A stretch of 64,000 bases of DNA from Pseudomonas viridiflava (GTDB lineage Bacteria > Pseudomonadota > Gammaproteobacteria > Pseudomonadales > Pseudomonadaceae). How positions within the stretch are numbered: the stretch's first letter is position 1; the number at the start of each line of letters is the position of its first letter. Both the position numbers and the translations under genes were made by a program. The notes under the pieces were generated by a model. It was not told where the DNA came from. It ran no database searches and saw only the letters and a list, made by a program, of their open reading frames with translations. Of the stretch, positions 19,701 through 28,300 are shown one piece after another. The stretch spans positions 248,001-312,000 of the forward strand of contig NZ_UTKY01000034.1 in NCBI RefSeq assembly GCF_900583165.1, read 5' to 3'.

Positions 19701-20328
19701 CAATACCTATCAGGGAGGCACGTGTGGCGATGGCGCCATCCTGACTTTTATCAATATGGAGATCGAACTCAAGGTGCATGAGGCCCGCACACAGCCGGGC
19801 AGTGCCGAGGCAGATCGCGAGCTGCTGGCATTGGCCAAGGGACTGTTTTATCTGCGACAGGTCGACCAGCTTTCCGATACCCATATCCAAAGCCTGTATG
19901 AGCAAGGATTCAGACCCGACGAGGTTGAAGTAAAGCTCGCCTTCCGACTGAGTTTGCGCGAAGCATTCAAACTGCCGATTGCACCGGACGAAATGCGTTA
20001 CGGCACAAACGATATGGTCATCGACAGTGACATTGCCCAGGCACGCGCAACCCTTGAGGCGCTCGGCCACACCCAGGCAGCGCAAAACGAGCTGCTGATG
20101 GAAGAGTTCTGGGTCGACTACCTGGCCCGCAGTTACCCCGAGCCCTTCTCAACGGTCAGGGACGTGATCCAATACCAGATCAATGACCTGAACCAGGCAA
20201 TTGCCGACAGGCGTTCGGATGTCTATCTGGAACGTCGGCAATCCCTGGCGGAACTGGAGATTGCCGAGCGCAGCCGCCTGGTGCGCCAGTTGACCGAAGC
20301 GGCACAACTGGCTCAGCAGGTGAGTTGA
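13795..20328 (+). CDS. Giant LRR-NEL protein, predicted secreted E3 ubiquitin ligase (2177 aa)
   Basis: The ATG at 13795 has AAAGGA eight bases upstream. Layout: a long N-terminal region related to dermonecrotic-toxin-like Pseudomonas proteins; a hydrophobic stretch at about residues 440-512 (GGVTGLNRIMQVAVFGSLVH); repeated modules around residues 500-640, 720-770, 1000-1170 and 1400-1500 (recurring WP-x3-I/L-D/N-V/I motifs such as VPAWPAEACINVYDP and VPGWPLSLRLDIRD); leucine-rich repeats at about 1680-1860 (LTHLKLDCMLTELPHNL, LDELHLDGNNLGLTPDV); and a C-terminal NEL-like domain with candidate catalytic Cys1977 and Asp1979 in GGTCGDGAILTF. NEL ligases of the IpaH/SspH family form a ubiquitin thioester on this Cys and act in host cells. 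No signal peptide. It ends three bases before the convergent permease gene. Secretion route is unknown. Confidence 0.85.
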   Translation: MPTDQLLNGLSGNLQSSDSWYRQQALAMIRETLARTMSSLTLQQQRDYVRLQREAHQALQAVERENNTIIQTFKTEGLARLRDRLDGLDPEAVFLNTRYLEKQEPPLPWEPRTSEPLRNSINRRFRRAYDEWKYRAHESSLSLWDAACLNFGFATANPQSSGHSFIDASYLSGAEDLALTVEQFIKIVRELDLGGQLQVRVKASLEDGGKLNSLLQASTRACLLFEALDAYRNRATTGITQEHYQQVVDTVNGTGKPLGFDTLGMSTGVTLLPTETIGLSQDTVPIPLLLFRVASLGVLSYFPFRPGGALRYHADARQANADFVKQLKDSHRQGDLGWFAIQLPLAEMQGFKQRLKEQTRPAGVSAAAGFLYDAFHRLFPQRSLDSLRFTPDSSHNRKKDWVHTCANYQVLRYEANLAVLATSRSARDRQALIDGAAAIAKEILEMLMTPVPGGVTGLNRIMQVAVFGSLVHSLVVGINQAARGEASEFAAAMADAADLAINGLLITTAGRVHTRRMHQLFQRLGSPHKVTHSDGEHRLWTPSITPYAIVDQHLLDGQIANAQGVYQIDGKHYAWLQASNERQVVEVSYDAKTMRFVLKLEYGGQFAAPIMFDPAVQAWVLDLHNAHTLSDIELAERMLPNGSSAVSRTELSTMLRSTAVDRGTLDNVWAGQPSPVNLTEGVRRLQADRVIEQLINNFHRRGHMPPHADSTVLCLLPHVPAWPAEACINVYDPQGSLVETYAASETGLSHTIDLMRRDDGTYGRLADPITRVPTQEQLFELIFSQQPTHSLLGKEGSPELTQAQRIARVRLQISELARARRHELFTAMTRYSGQARDEVPTDITARQLLPIKVSPPLVEVTPLLKKLRELYPPLTPANLEQLLLRTPLNTTEQATFLRDASLPLAVREHFEHHRTALRLDAIIDGLYFAREYHPDTDLWAREFTASLLLKTLDRHCVITDMSSGTPTNRYVSSGPDDTTVELLHYGQGRYEAYDMRNAGPIPVSPAVDSFYLAVGSVLQPGERQQLGMKTASDAKGLRKTLGDLMSAQRSPDGHVSLLNQSLGQYEQSVVLPHDLTPDAIGIYEWQGEQLLPLYGSLYPITFDKRVHKWRLKHPQKVGVHTPLLEHNRHGAWRLASENPMTWDDHRLFYRLGSGDYNVDQPTASQIMRLTDTPARALREVHSSGLPPPPLLHDTSKRFRIEREILQFIKAMSVYSATRNARPSLQLQLISSMPAWPASHALEIVDSQGQLIRRYPNHPAADAEVVRLTEVQSRSLEPLKPIASNDQLCRALLGELPKSQEERLFKLSKKIAQYAWRERAQLFDNLYAQSERGTTALERRLQAHYPHLPLSAITAILEQSSPKEIKQLHTQGQVGLRLAEQARLTADDARLNRAYEGLYLSTLANPDSEKIMVHLLKDVPGWPLSLRLDIRDASTTGPLLIHAGQASGNDRRTLVKIDGGYQSHDREGRLLNEPVDTTLDLLSAVVLVLDKAERKNLGLDDNADPKALRHAIADLALNQRVAIKSLLGLTHIPQWLQPPMRVFSSFQTYMFGLHHLWPFGGNQPVDLVSMTRAIYPSYSNTAARDFIDSLGMSESAAAIELQQRRAEYQALEFGLNNWIQAEQPVDAPANDPVGWNFAVRRQMADRILRAWRRETRVAYDQVTGLFDTHQLVLRLDGNSLPDPDFILSARGFEHIEYLRIDGEAFPANGNAFLGKFTALTHLKLDCMLTELPHNLTQMTQLQHLDLKDNAVVLTAESVQRLAAMTRLDELHLDGNNLGLTPDVSRMTRLRVLSLRQTNIEHWPIGAEERSSLRRLLLQENRLTTVPDAVFSDVRMGPTNRNTILHDNPLSDETLGRIRDYRTRTGIVLGGALPGIVHQQAVAVSQALTVPSGLAQWLTGVPQSEHAARQMLWTQLLINPGGAHPDDAFRVLRDLSDSSAFRNARPSLTQRVWRVLEAMSDSTELRERIFLNTYQGGTCGDGAILTFINMEIELKVHEARTQPGSAEADRELLALAKGLFYLRQVDQLSDTHIQSLYEQGFRPDEVEVKLAFRLSLREAFKLPIAPDEMRYGTNDMVIDSDIAQARATLEALGHTQAAQNELLMEEFWVDYLARSYPEPFSTVRDVIQYQINDLNQAIADRRSDVYLERRQSLAELEIAERSRLVRQLTEAAQLAQQVS

Positions 20329-20331
20329 GGT

Positions 20332-21750
20332 CTACGCCGAACGCGGGGCGCCCTGGGCAGTGTTCAATGGCTGCAACTTGAACACGTAAAACAACACGGT
20401 CAGCAGCACCAGGAACGCCGGGCCGACGTACAACGCCACGCGTGTATCCGGGAAGTACGCCATCAGCCCGACCACCAGCAACAGGAACGCCAGGGCCAGG
20501 TACGAGCTGACCGGATACAGCCACATGCGGTACTTGAGCCCTGCCTGCTCGGCGGGGCTCAGGCTTTTACGGAATTTGAGCTGGGCCAACAGGATCATCA
20601 GCCAGGTCCAGATCGCACCAAAAGTGGCGATGGAGGTCACCCACACAAAGACTTTTTCTGGCACCAGGTAGTTGAGCAACACGCCCAGCAGCAGCGCAAA
20701 GATCGACAGCAACAGCGCCTTGCGCGGCACGCCGTTACTTGAGGTGGTGCCGAAGGTCGCTGGCGCCTGGCCGTTCTGCGCCAGGCTGTAGAGCATGCGC
20801 CCGGTGCTGAAGATACCGCCGTTGCAGGAAGACAACGCGGCGGTGATCACCACGAAGTTGATGATGCCGGCGGCGGTCTTGATACCCAGGCGCTCGAACG
20901 TCATCACAAATGGGCTGCCTTGGGTGCCGATTTCATTCCACGGGTAGATCGACAGAATCACAAACAACGCGCCGACGTAGAACAACAGAATGCGCCAGAA
21001 CACCGATCCGATCGCACTGGGGATGGTTTTCTGCGGGTTCTTCGCTTCACCGGCGGTGAGGCCGATCATCTCCACGCCCAAGTAGGCGAACATCACCATC
21101 TGCAACGACATCAACACGCCCTGCACGCCATTGGGCATAAAGCCGCCATGGGCCCACAGGTTGGAAATACCCAGTGCTACACCGTCGTTGCCGAAACCGA
21201 AAGCGATGATGCCGACGCCGCCGATCACCATGGCAATGATGGTGACGATCTTGATCAAGGCGAACCAGAATTCGAATTCACCAAAGGCTTTTACGGCGAT
21301 CAGGTTGATGGTGCCCATGCTGATCAGGGCGGCAAGGGCCCAGATCCAGCGCGGTGTGTCAGGGAACCACACGCCCATGTACACCGCCACGGCGGTGATC
21401 TCCGCGACGCAGGTCACCAGCCACAGGAACCAATAGTTCCACCCCGTGAGAAAGCCCGCGAGTGGGCCGAGGTAATCCTGTGCGTAGCGGCTGAACGAAC
21501 CGGCGACAGGGTTGTGCACCGCCATTTCGCCGAGAGCACGCATGATTACCAGGATCGCCAGACCGCCGATGATGTAGGACAGCATGATGGCCGGACCGGC
21601 CATTTCAATCGCCTTGGCCGAACCAAGAAACAGGCCGACACCGATACAGGCGCCGAGGGCCATGAGGCGAATGTGGCGTTCACCGAGTTCGCGTTTAAGC
21701 GGGCCGCCTTGAGCGGTCTCGCCATGGGGCAGTGGGTTGCCAACTGGCAT
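20332..21750 (-). CDS. Amino acid permease, APC superfamily (ProY/AAT type)
   Basis: A 472-residue protein with twelve predicted transmembrane helices. The N-terminal LKRELGERHIRLMALGACIGVGLFLGSAKAI is the hallmark of the AAT family (proline, aromatic amino acid, GABA and histidine permeases); ALGEMAVHNPVAGSFSRYA and GEAKNPQKTIPSAI are further family motifs. It imports an amino acid by proton symport; the sequence looks closest to ProY-type permeases but specificity is not certain. Its 3' end lies three bases from the end of the giant LRR-NEL gene, with no terminator between, so the two convergent transcripts must overlap. Confidence 0.88.
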   Translation of the reverse strand: MPVGNPLPHGETAQGGPLKRELGERHIRLMALGACIGVGLFLGSAKAIEMAGPAIMLSYIIGGLAILVIMRALGEMAVHNPVAGSFSRYAQDYLGPLAGFLTGWNYWFLWLVTCVAEITAVAVYMGVWFPDTPRWIWALAALISMGTINLIAVKAFGEFEFWFALIKIVTIIAMVIGGVGIIAFGFGNDGVALGISNLWAHGGFMPNGVQGVLMSLQMVMFAYLGVEMIGLTAGEAKNPQKTIPSAIGSVFWRILLFYVGALFVILSIYPWNEIGTQGSPFVMTFERLGIKTAAGIINFVVITAALSSCNGGIFSTGRMLYSLAQNGQAPATFGTTSSNGVPRKALLLSIFALLLGVLLNYLVPEKVFVWVTSIATFGAIWTWLMILLAQLKFRKSLSPAEQAGLKYRMWLYPVSSYLALAFLLLVVGLMAYFPDTRVALYVGPAFLVLLTVLFYVFKLQPLNTAQGAPRSA

Positions 21751-22043
21751 AGGGGTACAACCTCATTTTGTTATTGGAGTGCCCGCCATGCAGCAATCTC
21801 GGCGGGGCGTGCAGTATAAAAAGCTCGACTCAGGGTCATTCACTATAAATCAGGCTCTATTTAGTTAAAGAACCCGCAAAAACGTGATTTTACAGGAGCA
21901 TCTTACCTGCCTGGGGCGACCAAAGGTCGCAGCATCCTTGCTCGAAAATTCCCACAAACAGAACAGATTTCCCTCACACACAGCCTCCAGCGACTACGCT
22001 TCAAGCAAGTCCGATCAATCTGCGTGTTCAGGATCAATCGACT

Positions 22044-25000
22044 ATGGGCGCACTGTGGCAAACCGACTCGACCAAGGCTGCGAAAGTAAAAGGCAGTTCG
22101 GAACCAGCGCCGTCACTCGAAAAAAAACCTACGCCCCGCTACGGTCGTCGCCTGTTTTGGCTGATCGTATTAATGGGCCTGATCGGCCTGGGTTTCGCCG
22201 CCGCCAAGGAGATGCGCACCTCGCGCCTGCAGGCCCAAGAACTCAGTCGCCTGGCCCGTGACCTGACCTACCAGGTGCAGCCCGGCCCCAGCGATGCCAT
22301 TGCCTACCCCGGTGCCGGCCCGTTCGACCGGCGCCTGGGCTATAGCGACCTCGACAACTTCCTGCCGCGTCTGCTCAAGCGCGGGTATGTGATCGAGGCC
22401 CAGGCGCGGTTCTCCCCGGCATTGATGGACTACAGCGCCAAGGGCCTGTTCGTACCGTATGCCGAGAAGATCCAGGCCGGACTGTCCATCACCGACTGCC
22501 GGGCAGTGCCGCTGTACCACTACGACTACCCGCAACAACTCTACGCCAGCTTCGCGGCCATCCCGCCCTTGGTAACGCAAAGCCTGCTGTTCATCGAAAA
22601 CCGCGACTTGCTCGACCCCGCCCAACCCCACGCCAACCCCGCTGTGGACTGGCCACGCTTTGCCAAGGCGGCCTGGTCACAAGTCGCCAAGTTGCTGCAC
22701 TTGCCGGGCCAGAGCGCGGGCGGCAGCACCTTGGCAACGCAGTTGGAGAAGTATCGTCACTCGCCGGATGGCCTGACGTTATCGGGCGGGGAAAAACTGC
22801 GACAGATGTTCTCCGCCGCCGTGCGCGCCTACCACACCGGGCCCGATACCTTGGCGGCACGGCAGAACATCCTGCGCGACTACCTCAACAGCGTGCCCTT
22901 GTCGGCAGTGCCCGGCCACGGCGAAGTCCACGGCATGGCCGAAGGCTTGCGTGTGTGGTACGGCGCAGATTTCAACCAGGTCAACCAGGCGTTGCTGGGC
23001 CCGGTGACGCCAGAGCAGGGCTTGGCGTTGCGTCAGATGTTGTCGCTGATCATCGCGCAGCGCCGGCCTTCCCATTACTTGACCAAGGGCCGCGAAGAAC
23101 TGGTGCAACTCACCGACAGCCACCTGCGCCTGCTGGCCCAGCACGGGGTGATCGAGCCCGCATTGCTCAACGCCGCGCTGACGGCCAGGGTGACTTACCG
23201 CGACTGGGCGCAACAACCCACGGTGCAACCGATTGAAACCAACAAGGGCATCAGCGCGGCGCGCAGCCGTCTTGCCACCCTGCTCGACCGGCCATTCTAC
23301 GATCTGGACCGCCTCGACCTCTCGGCCACCAGCACCCTGCAAGCCCAACTGCAGGGCCAGGTCAGCGATTACCTCAAGCACCTCGCCGACCCTGATTATG
23401 CGCGACAGATCGGCCTGCTCGGCGAGCGTCTGCTCACCCCCGCCAGCACTGCGCAGGTGCGCTACAGCTTCACTCTGTTCGAACTCACCGCGGACGGTTC
23501 GCGGGTGCGGGTACAAACCGACAACACCGACCAGCCCTTCGACATCAACGAGGGCAGCAAGCTGGAACTAGGGTCCACCGCCAAGCTGCGGGTGCTTACC
23601 ACCTACCTGCAAATCATTGCCGAGCTGCACAACAAGTACGCCGCCCAGCCCACCGCCGAGCTGAAAAAAATCAGCGTCGACGATCAGGACCGTTTGAGTC
23701 GCTGGGCGCTTGATCACTTGATTCAGGCAGCGGACAAATCCCTTGCCAAGATGCTTGAAGCCGCCCTTGACCGCACTTACTCGGCGAGCCCCGGCGAACG
23801 GTTTTTCACAGGGGGAGGCCTGCATACGTTCCACAACTTCCGCAGCCAGGACAACAGTCGTAACCCGACGCTGCGCGATGCCTTGCGCGAGTCGATCAAC
23901 CTGCCATTCATTCGCCTTATGCGTGATGTGGTGCGCTACACCACCTATGCGGGGCCCAACAACAGCGCCGAGTTGCTCAAAGACGACAGTGACCCGCGCC
24001 GCCAGGAATACCTGGCCGGGTTTGCCGACCGCGAAGGCACCACGTTCCTGCGCAAGTTCTGGCGCAAATACCAGAAAAAAGACACCCAGGCACGGCTGGA
24101 CACCTTTCTCGACAGCCTGCGCCCTACCCCGATCCGCCTGGCCGCCGTGCACCGCTACCTGCTGCCCAACGCCAACCAGGACAGTTTCAACCGCTTCGTG
24201 CGTTCGCACCTGGCCAGCGAAAAGATCACTGACGAACGCCTGCAAACACTCTACGCAGCGTATGGCCCCGGCGCCTATGACTTACCCGATCAGGGCTATA
24301 TCGCCAAGGTCCACCCCCTGGACCTGTGGTTGCTGGGCTACCTGCTCAATCACCCGGAGGCGACGTTCAGTGAAGTGGTCAAGGCCAGCCAGTTCGAACG
24401 CCAGGAGGTCTACAGCTGGCTGTTCAAAAGCCGCCATCAACGTGCACGCGACAGCCGCATCCGCACGATGCTGGAAGTGGAGGCGTTTCTGGAGATTCAT
24501 CAGCGCTGGCAGGCCGTAGGTTACCCATTCGACCATCTGGTGCCGTCCCTGGCCACCGCCATCGGCAGCTCCGGCGACCGTCCGGCGGCGTTGTCGGAGC
24601 TGATGGGCATTATTCTCAATGACGGCGTACGCCCCAGGGTGCTGCGCATCGACAGCCTGCATTTCGCCGCCGACACGCCATACGAAACCCGCGTCGTCAA
24701 CGACCCGGCACCGGGCAAGCAGGTCATCCCCGTGGAAGTTGCCAGGGCCTTGCGCGATGCGCTGTCTCAAGTGGTGGATGCCGGCACCGCCAAGCGCGTC
24801 GCCGGCAGTTTCAAACTGGCGGACGGTACGCCGCTGGCCATGGGCGGCAAGACCGGCACGGGGGATAACCGTATCGAAGCCATCGGCGCCGGGGGGCGGG
24901 TCATCAGTTCCAAATCGATTAACCGTACCGCCACCTTTGTGTTCTACCTGGGCGAGCAGCACTTCGGCACGCTGACTGCCTATGTACCCGGCCAATCGGC

Positions 25001-25151
25001 CGAACACTTCACCTTTACCTCGGCCCTGCCGGTACAAGTGCTCAAGGGCATGGCGCCGATCTTGCTGCCGTACCTGCAGCCGGGCAGCCATACCCAATGC
25101 CTGCCGCCCCCTTCAGTTAACGCTGAAAAACAGAGCGCGCGCCTTATCTAA
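22044..25151 (+). CDS. PBP1-like bifunctional peptidoglycan synthase (GT51 plus transpeptidase)
   Basis: A 1035-residue protein. One N-terminal transmembrane helix (about residues 34-55) follows a basic cytosolic leader. The glycosyltransferase-51 domain (about 130-330) has the catalytic-Glu motif LLFIENRDLL and GGSTLATQLEKYRHSPDG. The transpeptidase part (about 440-1000) has Ser511-x-x-Lys514 (GSTAKLR) and the KTGT motif at Lys936. It would polymerise and crosslink lipid II at the periplasmic face. It is longer than usual class A PBPs, with an insert between the domains and within the transpeptidase (about 640-830). Known housekeeping PBP1A/1B of Pseudomonas are shorter, so this is probably an accessory paralogue; it sits between two giant toxin genes. 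Confidence 0.85.
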   Translation: MGALWQTDSTKAAKVKGSSEPAPSLEKKPTPRYGRRLFWLIVLMGLIGLGFAAAKEMRTSRLQAQELSRLARDLTYQVQPGPSDAIAYPGAGPFDRRLGYSDLDNFLPRLLKRGYVIEAQARFSPALMDYSAKGLFVPYAEKIQAGLSITDCRAVPLYHYDYPQQLYASFAAIPPLVTQSLLFIENRDLLDPAQPHANPAVDWPRFAKAAWSQVAKLLHLPGQSAGGSTLATQLEKYRHSPDGLTLSGGEKLRQMFSAAVRAYHTGPDTLAARQNILRDYLNSVPLSAVPGHGEVHGMAEGLRVWYGADFNQVNQALLGPVTPEQGLALRQMLSLIIAQRRPSHYLTKGREELVQLTDSHLRLLAQHGVIEPALLNAALTARVTYRDWAQQPTVQPIETNKGISAARSRLATLLDRPFYDLDRLDLSATSTLQAQLQGQVSDYLKHLADPDYARQIGLLGERLLTPASTAQVRYSFTLFELTADGSRVRVQTDNTDQPFDINEGSKLELGSTAKLRVLTTYLQIIAELHNKYAAQPTAELKKISVDDQDRLSRWALDHLIQAADKSLAKMLEAALDRTYSASPGERFFTGGGLHTFHNFRSQDNSRNPTLRDALRESINLPFIRLMRDVVRYTTYAGPNNSAELLKDDSDPRRQEYLAGFADREGTTFLRKFWRKYQKKDTQARLDTFLDSLRPTPIRLAAVHRYLLPNANQDSFNRFVRSHLASEKITDERLQTLYAAYGPGAYDLPDQGYIAKVHPLDLWLLGYLLNHPEATFSEVVKASQFERQEVYSWLFKSRHQRARDSRIRTMLEVEAFLEIHQRWQAVGYPFDHLVPSLATAIGSSGDRPAALSELMGIILNDGVRPRVLRIDSLHFAADTPYETRVVNDPAPGKQVIPVEVARALRDALSQVVDAGTAKRVAGSFKLADGTPLAMGGKTGTGDNRIEAIGAGGRVISSKSINRTATFVFYLGEQHFGTLTAYVPGQSAEHFTFTSALPVQVLKGMAPILLPYLQPGSHTQCLPPPSVNAEKQSARLI

Positions 25152-25333
25152 TCGAATCTTCGCCCGATAGATCTCCAGGGTCTGCTGTACGCGCCCGGTC
25201 TGCCCCTGGCGCCCTAGGCATTCACCACGATGCTCTGCCGCACCGGCAGCGCCCGCGAATAACCATGTAACGCCTTCTGCCTGTTCTGCACTTCTAGGCT
25301 GATGACTTTGTCTTCGCACACAGGCCGTCCGCC

Positions 25334-28300
25334 ATGCCCACATTGCCGCCCTTCAAAGGCACCCACTACGCACTGATCAAACAGAAAATCCCCCCTTGGC
25401 TCAGCGCAACCTCAGCGCCAAAAGCTGAGGCGTTGCGCCGCACAGTCTTGACCGTCGACCCGTGGCACGCGACGCCCAGCGCCGAACTCAAACGCGCCAA
25501 CGCTCATGCCTGGACCACGCAAAACACCGTCGATAAACGCTTGCAGGCACTGCAGGATGTGTACGGGTTTGCCGAGCCGTTGCTGAGCCAGGCGTTGAAG
25601 CAGCAATACGGGCTTGAAGAAAATGTCAGGTCCACGTACCTACTCCTGCACACCGACAAGGGGGGCGTGGTCAAAGGCGTCACGCGCCGTATGACCTCGT
25701 TGCTCGATGCGGCGATCCACAACTTCGCCAAGGACGAACAGTTCAGCGACAGCTCCAGCTACATCAGCCAACCCGACGCCAGCGGCCACTTTTCGATCCT
25801 CCCGCTCAAACACCGCATCAGCATCAAGCAGTTCACCACACTGTGTCGCGAGTTGGACCTGGGTGCGCGCTACCAGGCCCACCTGAACATCCATCTGGCG
25901 CCGGCCGACCTCAAGTCGCTGGTGATCGCCAGCCAACAGGCGGCGTTCAATGTCGCGGCCCATCTGGCCTTGGCCAGGCAAGCGATCGACACCGACAGCC
26001 TGGATCTGGTGCGACGCACCCTGGCTGGCGAGCGCGGCGTGCTGCATTGCTATCAATTGCACATGATGGGTGGCGCCCTAACGGGCCCGCTGCTGATTGC
26101 AGCCGATTTGGACAGCGCTCGCACCGTCATACCCGTCACTGTTTACCTGCCCCACGACCCCTTCGATCCGCTCAAGCAGTACCCGAATATTGCGGCATTC
26201 AAAGAGGCCTTGAACGACCGCCTCAAAGCACCGGATTACCGCCAGTACTTCGCCCAATTTGTCGACCAGCAACAGCGCCGACGCGTGTTCACAGGGTTAG
26301 CGCAAGGCCAGGACCTGCGCTATGAGGTCAAGCGCATCGACCGCGACCTGTGGGCCTCCCGGTACGAGCAAACCCTGAACAAGATATTCAACGACGCCCG
26401 TGAACGGGTGGTGTCCACCGCCGACTGTGACAACCGTAAGCGTTGGGCCTGGTGGGACGACGTGAGTCACACCCTCGAGGCCATTCTCAACCTCGCGCTG
26501 TTGGTGATTACGCCGTTCGTACCGTTTCTGGGCGAGCTGATGCTGGCCTACACCGCGTATCAACTGTTGGATGAAGTGGTGGAAGGTGTGGTGGACCTCA
26601 CCCAAGGGCAGGCACGCGAAGCCGCCGGCCATTTTGTCGCGGTAGTCAGCGACGTCGTGCAGTTCGGCATTTTCGGCGCTGCGGGAGAAATCGTGCCGTC
26701 GGTGTTCGTCGAGCAGCTCAAGCCGGTCGATGTCGACGGCCACACCCGTCTATGGAACCCCGACCTGCGACCCTATGCGCAATCAACGCTGAAGCCTGCG
26801 CTCGACAGCCGCCCCGATGCCCTCGGCCTGCACCATCAACAGGCTAAAACCCTGCTGCCACTGGAGGGCGAACACTACGCGGTGAAGCTCGACAGCACTG
26901 ACACCTACCGTATCGAACACCCCAGTCGCCCCGAGGCCTACTCACCCCGCCTGCGCCACAATGGCCAAGGCGCCTGGACCCATGAAGCCGAAGACCCCCG
27001 CACCTGGAACGACGCCGCCTTGCTCCGCCGGCTCGGTCACTCAGTGAGCCACTTGAGCGACGCGCAGTTGGAACAGGCCCGCGCCATCAGCGGCACCGAT
27101 CACGGGACGCTGCGTGCACTGCACAGGGAAAACGGCGCGCCCCCTGCACTGCTAGTCGATACGCTTAAACGCGTGCAGCTCAACGACCAGGTCCGCGACA
27201 TGCCACGGCGCCTGCGCGAAGGCTTGGCAGTCGACCAGGACACCTACTGGAGCCCGCACCTGATCACCGAACTCCCCGGTTGGCCGGCGGACCTGGCGAT
27301 TGATGTGTACGAGGAGGCCAGCCTGAGCGGCACACACATTCGCTACGGCCTGGAAAGCGCCGAAAAAAACCTCGCGATCAGCCGCGAAGCCTTGAACCAG
27401 GGCACACTGGCCGAGCGCGTCGTCAATGCACTGGATGAACGCGAGTTACAGGCACTGCTGACGCCGCTGCCGATGCAACACAACGCACGTATCGAGGGGC
27501 TGCGTGAACGCCTGGCCGAACAACTGCGCAGCCGTCACCGGGCCGTGTTCGACTACTTCTACGATCACAGCGAACAGCTTCGCAACGCAGAGGGGCTGGC
27601 GGTACGCGCAGCCACTCCCGGGGTGCCCGCCAGCTGTGTCGATACCTTGCTGGCCCATGCGCGTCCAGCAGAACTGACGCTTGCGCGCGAACAGCAGCAG
27701 CTGCCCCTGCGCCTGAAAAACCTCGCACGCGAGCTGGCCATTGCCGCCCGCAGCACCCATGCCCACGAAGGGCTGTACCTGCCTGACTTGTTCAGTGCCG
27801 ACAGCGAACGCTTGGTGCTCAGCACACTCAAGCGCTACAGCGATGCGTTTGGGGCAGTGCGCATTGAAGTGCGCGAACAAACAATCAGCGGCACTCTGCG
27901 CGCCACGGCAGGCCCGGCGGATGCGCAGCAGGTCCGCGTGCTGGTACGTGACTTCAATGGCCGCTATGCGGTCAGTGAGCCGCCCCGCACCCCGCTGCAT
28001 GAGGCCACGGACTTCTATAACGCGCTGCTCCACACCTTGCCCGCTGCGCGCCGCCGGGAATTGGGCGGCAGCGACGGCCTGCATGCCTGGCTGCTTGAGC
28101 GCCTGGCCCCTCTGGAGGAGCGGCGCACGGCGCTGGAAGGCCCAGCCGAGCCCCTGCTCGAGAGCCAAGTATTGTTGCAAAGGCCTGGGGTCAAGTGGGT
28201 CAGCCAGCTGTTGGGGCTTACCCCCCGTTCGCCGCGCAAACGCCTGAAAAAACTCTACCCCTCGTTAAGTGGAGAGCTACTGCAGGCGCACATCCGTGCT

